A stretch of DNA of 28,685 bases from the NCBI GenBank assembly GCA_964559295.1, contig CAZLGO010000011.1:1-28685 (forward strand). The letters are read 5' to 3'. Positions 24,446-28,685 of this stretch are shown here, piece after piece. Position numbers and translations under genes: made by a program. Source of the DNA: CAZLGO01 sp964559295 (lineage in GTDB: Archaea > Methanobacteriota > Methanobacteria > Methanobacteriales > Methanobacteriaceae). The notes beneath the pieces were generated by a model. That model was not told the origin of the DNA and ran no database searches. It saw only the letters and a program-made list of their open reading frames with translations. How positions within the stretch are numbered: position 1 is the stretch's first letter; every line of letters begins with the position of its first letter.

Positions 24446-25111
24446 ATGAAGAGCAAGCTCCCCCATAGGATCCTAAATCTCCTTCCAGGTTTCAACTGTG
24501 ATATATGTGGGTATTCAAGGTGTGATGAATTTGTTGAGGCACTCCTGAAGGGAAAAACAAACCTTGAAGCATGCATGTTCCTCTTCCAAGAAAGATTTCA
24601 TGAGCGTAAATTAAAATTGGAGGAGATATTAAAAAAGGAGAGGATAATTCCAGAAGAAAAGGAGATCATTGGACTTTTGGATGGATATTTAGCTGATTTT
24701 ATCTTAAAACCCCTTCCTGATGAGGGCTCCTGCAGAGAGATCCTTTATCCATTTGCTGCGGTTGATCCTAAAGAAGGTGACGTGATAAGATACAGACCGC
24801 TTGGATGTCCAATCATTCATTTTGCACGTATAATTCAAAATAAACATGGTCTTTTGAAGGTGCATATAGTAGGTCCTTGTCACAGGCTTGGTGAAGATTT
24901 TAGGTTCACAGAAATTGGTGTATGCATGGTAGCGGGATTTGAAGGGGTCATTGAGGGAAAGCTTCCCTCTATTGGGGAGACTGTAAGATTCCTACCAAAA
25001 CATTGCATGATGCAGAAGATACACTCAGGAGTTGTTGTTCAGCTTGAAGGTAGAAGGGTCATTATAGAGGGAATAGACCTTAAAGTCTGGGCACCACCAA
25101 TTAAAGGATGA
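24446..25111 (+). CDS. Four-cysteine Fe-S domain protein (trio member 3)
   Basis: The 221-residue protein opens with PGFNCDICGYSRCDEF and a further Cys in LEACMF: Cys18, 21, 26 and 43, spaced C-x2-C-x4-C-x16-C. This is the Fe-S domain (PF04060 type) of corrinoid Fe-S protein CdhE/AcsC and RnfB, which binds a 4Fe-4S cluster. The rest (about 65-221) is an unassigned beta-rich domain with VIRYRPLGCPIIHFARI, KVHIVGPCHRLGEDFRF and ending KVWAPPIKG. An electron-transfer or cluster-carrier role is likely. It is in one transcript with the ABC ATPase and GTPase, which suggests they work together. The start ATG 24446 has GTGAG upstream. Confidence 0.85.
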   Translation: MKSKLPHRILNLLPGFNCDICGYSRCDEFVEALLKGKTNLEACMFLFQERFHERKLKLEEILKKERIIPEEKEIIGLLDGYLADFILKPLPDEGSCREILYPFAAVDPKEGDVIRYRPLGCPIIHFARIIQNKHGLLKVHIVGPCHRLGEDFRFTEIGVCMVAGFEGVIEGKLPSIGETVRFLPKHCMMQKIHSGVVVQLEGRRVIIEGIDLKVWAPPIKG

Positions 25112-25118
25112 TCATGAA

Positions 25119-26018
25119 ATGATCATGAAATTTCTTCCAATTTTAAAGGCGGATGAAGTTACGAAACACGAAGCTCCTAAATATAAGGTTATTCCAGTTA
25201 AAACAAGATACATAAAACCAGAAGAACCTTATGATATGATTATACGCAATGCAGCGGATTTGTTAGAGGATGGAGACTTTCTGGTAGTCTCAGAGACGCC
25301 CATAGCAATATCACAAGGAAGAATGGTGGATGAGAAGGAATTTAAACCATCGATCATGGCTTTTCTTATTGCAGAAATCTGGTCAAAATACATTTGGGGT
25401 TATATCTTGGGCCCTCTTTTTGGCATGAAAAAAAGAACCATTAAAAATCTAAGAAAATTGCCTCCTGAGGCGAGATCCCACAAAGAAGTTGTTTTAAAAT
25501 ATTATGGTTTAAAACATGCCTTGAAACCTGCTTCTGAGGCTGGAATTGACTTAAGCAATGCTCCTGGAACTTATGTTTCATTACTACCAGATGCACCTCA
25601 AGATGTTGCATGGGATATAAAGAAAAAAATATTAAGGAGTAGTGACAAAAAGATAGTAGTGATGATCATCGACACCGATGCAACCTATGAAATTGCTGGA
25701 ATAAAATTCACATCTCTTCCAACCGCTATAGATGGCATAAAATGCGATTTAGGAATATTTGGATACATTCTGGGGAGGTTCGGGAAACTTATAGGACCTA
25801 CTCCTTTAGCAATTTCAGATCAAGAGGATATTGACAGGATCATAGAAGTTGCAAAGGTGGCTGATGGGTATTATAAAAAAAATAAGAATATAGAAACGAT
25901 ATATGATGCAAAAAATGTCTTAGGTGGAGAGATAACCAATATAACAGTCAAGATGCTTGATTCTATCGATCACATTCCTGCGGTTATAATCAGAGAGACA
26001 GGAAATATCAAAATTTAA
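25119..26018 (+). CDS. F420-0:glutamyl ligase-like protein (CofE family)
   Basis: The 299-residue protein has the CofE fold pattern: KVIPVKTRYIKPEEPYDMIIRNAADLLEDGDFLVVSETPIAISQGR, then VMIIDTDATYEIAGIKF, and LIGPTPLAISDQEDIDRIIEVAKVADG. CofE adds glutamates to coenzyme F420-0. This one is about 50 residues longer than typical CofE and carries an insertion of about 80 residues (WGYILGPLFGMKKRTIKNLRK to SLLPDAPQDVAWDIKKK). That suggests a paralog whose acceptor may not be F420-0. It starts 7 bases after the Fe-S gene. GGATGATC precedes ATG 25119, inside an 11-base tandem duplication (25108-25129); ATG 25125 is an alternative. Family call firm, exact substrate unknown. Confidence 0.85.
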   Translation: MIMKFLPILKADEVTKHEAPKYKVIPVKTRYIKPEEPYDMIIRNAADLLEDGDFLVVSETPIAISQGRMVDEKEFKPSIMAFLIAEIWSKYIWGYILGPLFGMKKRTIKNLRKLPPEARSHKEVVLKYYGLKHALKPASEAGIDLSNAPGTYVSLLPDAPQDVAWDIKKKILRSSDKKIVVMIIDTDATYEIAGIKFTSLPTAIDGIKCDLGIFGYILGRFGKLIGPTPLAISDQEDIDRIIEVAKVADGYYKKNKNIETIYDAKNVLGGEITNITVKMLDSIDHIPAVIIRETGNIKI

Positions 26019-26135
26019 ATATCATTGGCATTATATTGTTTGGTGTGAACAATATTGCTTCATATCAACAAAGTCTTGATTCATACAAATTTCATTGATC
26101 ATACTTATTAAAGAAGTTATCAAAGAGGGATCGAA

Positions 26136-26624
26136 ATGCTCGGCGACACTGAGGTACAAGAACTACTCGTTGATATCATCGGAGAGGAAGATGGTATTAC
26201 AGTTGTTCAATGTCTAATTAATGGAATCACAACAGATGATGAGATTGCAGAGAAGACCGATTTAAGATTGAACGTTGTGAGAAAAGTCCTATATAAACTC
26301 TATGATGCTGGACTTGCAAGCTACAAAAGAAGCAAAGATCCACAAACCCAATGGTATACTTATAGCTGGAAATTCGAAGAAGATAGGATATTTGACATAA
26401 TGAAAAAGAGAAAGGAGAATATTTTTAGAGAACTTAGAGAATGCTTAGAATATGAGAAAAACAACATATTTTTCATATGTAAAAATAATGGATGCAGATA
26501 TAACTACGAGACAGCTGCAGAAAACAACTTCACATGCCCTGATTGTGGAAGCACCCTCGAGTTTCAGGACAATTCTGCCGTAATCAAAGAATTGGAGGGA
26601 AAGATCCATCTGCTGGAATCTTAA
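26136..26624 (+). CDS. tfe: Transcription factor E (TFE, TFIIE alpha homolog)
   Basis: The 162-residue protein has the archaeal TFE layout. A winged helix (about 5-80, GITTDDEIAEKTDLRLNVVRKVLYKLYDAGLASYKR) is followed by a Lys/Glu-rich helix (about 83-108) and a zinc ribbon with Cys115, Cys120, Cys134 and Cys137 (FFICKNNGC and CPDCGS). It stabilises the open complex during transcription initiation. ATG 26136 follows GAGGGATC; a TATA-like CTTATTAAAG sits at 26104-26113. The stop TAA is followed directly by the AAGGAGGA that serves the HD gene. Confidence 0.95.
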   Translation: MLGDTEVQELLVDIIGEEDGITVVQCLINGITTDDEIAEKTDLRLNVVRKVLYKLYDAGLASYKRSKDPQTQWYTYSWKFEEDRIFDIMKKRKENIFRELRECLEYEKNNIFFICKNNGCRYNYETAAENNFTCPDCGSTLEFQDNSAVIKELEGKIHLLES

Positions 26625-26635
26625 GGAGGAGCTAC

Positions 26636-27121
26636 TTGACGGTAGAGATTCTAAAGCAGATGGGATGCCACCCCCAGGTGATTGAACATTGCAAAGCAGT
26701 CGCAAATAAAGCATTGAAGTTGTCCCGAAGCTTCGATGTGGACAGAGAGATTGTAAAGACAGGTGCCCTTCTTCATGACATTGGTAGATCCAAAACGAAC
26801 GGTATAGATCATGGGGTGGTTGGTGCCAAAATAGTAAAAGAACTTGGTTTTTCCAAAGAGATTGTAAACATTGTGGAAAGGCATATAGGGGCAGGTATCT
26901 CAATTGAGGAGGCAAAGTTGCTTGGACTACCCCCCAAAGACTACATACCAACAACCCTGGAAGAGAAAATCGTAGCCCATGCAGATAACCTTACCTGGGG
27001 AACAAGACAGGTTGATCTGGATTTTGTAGCGGATAAATTGAAAATAAAACTTGGCAAAGAACATCCATCTATTAAAAGACTTATAAAACTTCACAATGAG
27101 CTTTTAGATAATAAATGTTAA
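26636..27121 (+). CDS. HD-domain phosphohydrolase-like protein (TIGR00295 type)
   Basis: The 161-residue protein has an HD domain: His18 (IEHCKAVANKALKL), His47-Asp48 in GALLHDIGRSK, His59 (IDHGVVGAKIV) and a later HADNLTWG, where the Asp completes the metal site. Family members are presumed metal-dependent phosphohydrolases; the substrate is unknown. TTG 26636 has AAGGAGGA five bases ahead, which fixes the start. A longer frame from 26543 lies within tfe and is rejected. It is 11 bases after tfe, so the two are co-transcribed, and nucleotide or RNA metabolism is a fair guess. Confidence 0.88.
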   Translation: MTVEILKQMGCHPQVIEHCKAVANKALKLSRSFDVDREIVKTGALLHDIGRSKTNGIDHGVVGAKIVKELGFSKEIVNIVERHIGAGISIEEAKLLGLPPKDYIPTTLEEKIVAHADNLTWGTRQVDLDFVADKLKIKLGKEHPSIKRLIKLHNELLDNKC

Positions 27122-27132
27122 TTTTTGGCTTG

Positions 27133-27184
27133 TGAAAACCTTAATACCATTACATATATGAAAACCTTAATACCATTACATATA
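27133..27184. repeat. Perfect two-copy 26-bp tandem repeat
   Basis: Two adjacent identical 26-base units (27133-27158 and 27159-27184) begin TGAAAACC and end TACATATA, with no mismatch. Each copy contains a TATA-like TACATATA. With only two units it is not a CRISPR array; a recent slippage duplication is the simplest cause. Confidence 0.9.
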
Positions 27185-27338
27185 TTATTAAAACATATAG
27201 AACGCCTTTTATACACCATTAACTTCCTCTCCTCGAGCTTAACAAAACAATGCATTGATTTTGGTGTTTATGATTTAAAAATTTGCTCGAATAGGTTGAC
27301 GTGGACATTCCGGTAGTTATGAAGGCTGTTTTGATAAA

Positions 27339-27347
27339 CTTTATAAG
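27339..27347 (+). promoter_or_regulatory. TATA box of the AIM24-family gene
   Basis: CTTTATAAG lies in a small palindrome (AAACTT-TAT-AAGTTT), about 95 to 103 bases before ATG 27442. A leader of about 75 bases is implied, with room for the hairpin noted in the intergenic entry. Confidence 0.35.
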
Positions 27348-27441
27348 TTTGTTTTCATTGATATTAAACAGAGGATCAGTTCTTTTTCCCTACAAGAGGT
27401 GATCCCTTATTTTGTAGTTAATTAAAAAAAGAGGTGTTAGC

Positions 27442-28212
27442 ATGATTGATGTTATTGACTACGAAATCTATGGAGACGATATGCAGCTCGTTGAAGTTGA
27501 ATTAGATCCTGGTGAAGGTGTAAGAGCAGAGGTTGGGGCGATGATGTACATGGAAGATGGAATCAAGATGCAAACCTCCACTGGTGGTGGTCTGTTCAGC
27601 GGATTTAAAAGAATGGTCACCGGAGAGAGCTTTTTTATCACCACTTTCCTTAACAATGGATCTGGGAAAAGACATGTTGCCTTTGCAGCTCCCTACCCAG
27701 GTAAAATAATCCCTCTTGAACTTGATAAACTTGGAGGAAGCTTTTTTTGTCAAAAAGATGCTTTTTTGTGTGCTGCGAAGGGCATCGAAATTGAAGTGGC
27801 TTATACAAAAAGGATTGGAGCAGGACTTTTTGGTGGCGAAGGTTTTATCTTGCAGCGACTTGAAGGCGAGGGCATTGCTTTTGTCCATGCTGGAGGGACA
27901 ATTATCAAAAGGGAACTTAAAGCTAATGAAACTTTACGTGTAGATACAGGATGTTTGGTGGCTTTCTCCCCCACCGTAGACTATGATATTCAATTTGTTG
28001 GAGGATTTAGAAATGCTCTTTTTGGTGGAGAGGGAATATTTCTTGCCAAAATGACAGGTCCAGGGCTTGTTTATTTGCAAAGTCTTCCTTTCTCACGTTT
28101 AGCTGATCGTATCTTTGCAGCTTCCCGATCTCAACGAGAAGAGAAAGTAGGCATTGGTGGAGTTGGCGGTGACTTGCTGGGTGGTTTATTAGGAGGAGAT
28201 AGGAAGATATAA
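27442..28212 (+). CDS. AIM24 / TIGR00266 family protein
   Basis: The 256-residue protein matches the AIM24 family (PF01987). Segments are DMQLVEVELDPGEGVRAEVGAMMYMEDGIKM, GLFSGFKRMVTGESFFITTFLN, KDAFLCAAKGIEIE, KRIGAGLFGGEGFILQRLEGEG, and FRNALFGGEGIFLAKMTGPG, with the usual Gly-rich tail (GGVGGDLLGGLLGG). The fold is a repeated beta-sheet. Mitochondrial Aim24 shapes cristae, but the bacterial and archaeal proteins are uncharacterised. No signal peptide. The start ATG 27442 follows GAGGTG with good spacing. The stop overlaps an out-of-frame ATG (28212). Confidence 0.92.
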   Translation: MIDVIDYEIYGDDMQLVEVELDPGEGVRAEVGAMMYMEDGIKMQTSTGGGLFSGFKRMVTGESFFITTFLNNGSGKRHVAFAAPYPGKIIPLELDKLGGSFFCQKDAFLCAAKGIEIEVAYTKRIGAGLFGGEGFILQRLEGEGIAFVHAGGTIIKRELKANETLRVDTGCLVAFSPTVDYDIQFVGGFRNALFGGEGIFLAKMTGPGLVYLQSLPFSRLADRIFAASRSQREEKVGIGGVGGDLLGGLLGGDRKI

Positions 28213-28218
28213 TGCTAT

Positions 28219-28685
28219 ATGATATCCATACCTATGAAAATTCTATGCACAACTCAAGAATCCCTCTTGCGACCTGAAGCTGCAAGATGGAGAGACCGTA
28301 TGGATCTTCTTGAACCTATTGGTGATGTGGTTGTTGTTCTACCTTGCAGTATGAAGAAACCTTATTCATTATCCAGATCTCACAGAATCTTTATGATGGC
28401 TACAGCAGATGTTCAGGAAGTCATATTAACATCCCCTTTTGGAATATGTCCAAGAGAGATGGAGCGGACATATCCTATACAATCCTATGATGTTTCAACA
28501 ACTGGGGACTGGTCATATGAAGAAATTGAGATTGTTGGAAAGTGTTTGAAAAGATATGTTGGTAAAAAAGAAGCAATAGGCCATGTTACTGGTGGATACA
28601 AAGAAGTCTGTGAAAAGTATCTTGATGATTGTGTCTACACATGCATCGATAATAAAACAACTTCCAGGGAGTCTATAGAAAACCT
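28219..28685 (+). CDS. ArcS-like DUF5591 protein (cut by window edge)
   Basis: About 155 residues are visible before the right edge. The start MISIPMKILCTTQES leads to VVVLPCSMKKPYSLSRSHRIF, then VILTSPFGICPREMERTYP and SYDVSTTGDWSYEEIE. These match the DUF5591 core of archaeosine synthase alpha (ArcS), which converts preQ0 at tRNA position 15 toward archaeosine. In full-length ArcS a TGT-like N-terminal domain precedes this core. Here the gene begins almost at the core, so it is either a split ArcS or a shorter relative. ATG 28219 has GGAAG about 12 bases ahead; ATG 28234 is the alternative. It follows the AIM24 gene by 6 bases. Confidence 0.8.
   Translation, partial: MISIPMKILCTTQESLLRPEAARWRDRMDLLEPIGDVVVVLPCSMKKPYSLSRSHRIFMMATADVQEVILTSPFGICPREMERTYPIQSYDVSTTGDWSYEEIEIVGKCLKRYVGKKEAIGHVTGGYKEVCEKYLDDCVYTCIDNKTTSRESIEN

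Larger units (their letters stand above)
27122..27441. other. Intergenic region with tandem repeat and promoter
   Basis: The 320 bases between the HD and AIM24 genes hold a two-copy tandem repeat (27133-27184), a TATA box (27339-27347) and a possible leader hairpin (GGATCA at 27374-27379 pairing with TGATCC around 27402-27407). An open frame of 63 codons starting with TTG at 27125 runs through the repeat and is probably chance. No RNA gene was recognised. Confidence 0.6.

Noticed and set aside
27133..27184. Two direct repeat units as a possible CRISPR array
   Set aside because: The units are adjacent with no spacers and there are only two, so this is a tandem duplication.
28212..28277. A 21-codon open frame overlapping the AIM24 stop (TAATG)
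   Set aside because: It is out of frame with the ArcS-like gene, and its sequence resembles no known leader peptide.

Overview
The window reads as a piece of an A+T-rich archaeal chromosome, from a methanogen or a close relative such as an anaerobic methane or alkane oxidizer. Archaeal information-processing genes dominate: both subunits of the eukaryotic-type primase, archaeal CCA-adding enzyme, archaeal AlaRS, ribosomal stalk proteins L10/L12 with acidic tails, Spt5/NusG, SecE, TFE and an ArcS-like protein. The methanogen affinity comes from ComA (coenzyme M synthesis), the DUF39-ferredoxin protein known as methanogenesis marker 16, and an F420-ligase-like protein. Many starts have Shine-Dalgarno sequences of the GAGGTGATC type, and TATA boxes are visible ahead of several operons. 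No tRNA, rRNA, CRISPR array or insertion sequence was found.

Layout. 1-2048 (minus): a secreted cell-wall-binding-repeat protein cut by the window edge, a decayed methyltransferase directly upstream of it, and a YjbQ-family protein. 2426-4776 (plus): priL and priS. 4789-10039 (minus): a probable operon of an unrecognised cysteine-rich protein, threonine synthase, an HPr-kinase-like ATPase, thpR and cca. 10274-13435 (minus): thiI, the DUF39-ferredoxin protein, and a decayed HTH/NucS-like nuclease. 13470-20724 (minus): alaS, then, in transcription order, ftsZ and the secE-nusG-rpl11-rpl1-rpl10-rpl12 operon, which ends in a hairpin with a T-run.

20957-22053 (minus) holds a two-gene operon of an HTH regulator and a pyruvate-kinase-C-terminal-like protein. 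It diverges from a plus-strand block (22190-26018): comA, an ABC-type ATPase, a P-loop GTPase-like protein with Cys pairs, a four-cysteine Fe-S protein, and an F420-ligase-like protein. The first four are tightly packed (16-bp overlap, 4-bp overlap, 5-bp gap). After that come tfe with an HD-domain protein, then an AIM24-family protein and the start of an ArcS-like (DUF5591) gene at the right edge.

The best candidate for an undescribed system is the ABC ATPase / GTPase / Fe-S trio translationally coupled to comA. Two nucleotide hydrolases and a CdhE/RnfB-type Fe-S domain, in one transcript with a coenzyme M gene, suggest a metallocofactor assembly or reductive activation device. That role is inference from domains and context. 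Starts were chosen by Shine-Dalgarno spacing where one was visible, so several genes are shorter than their longest open frame.
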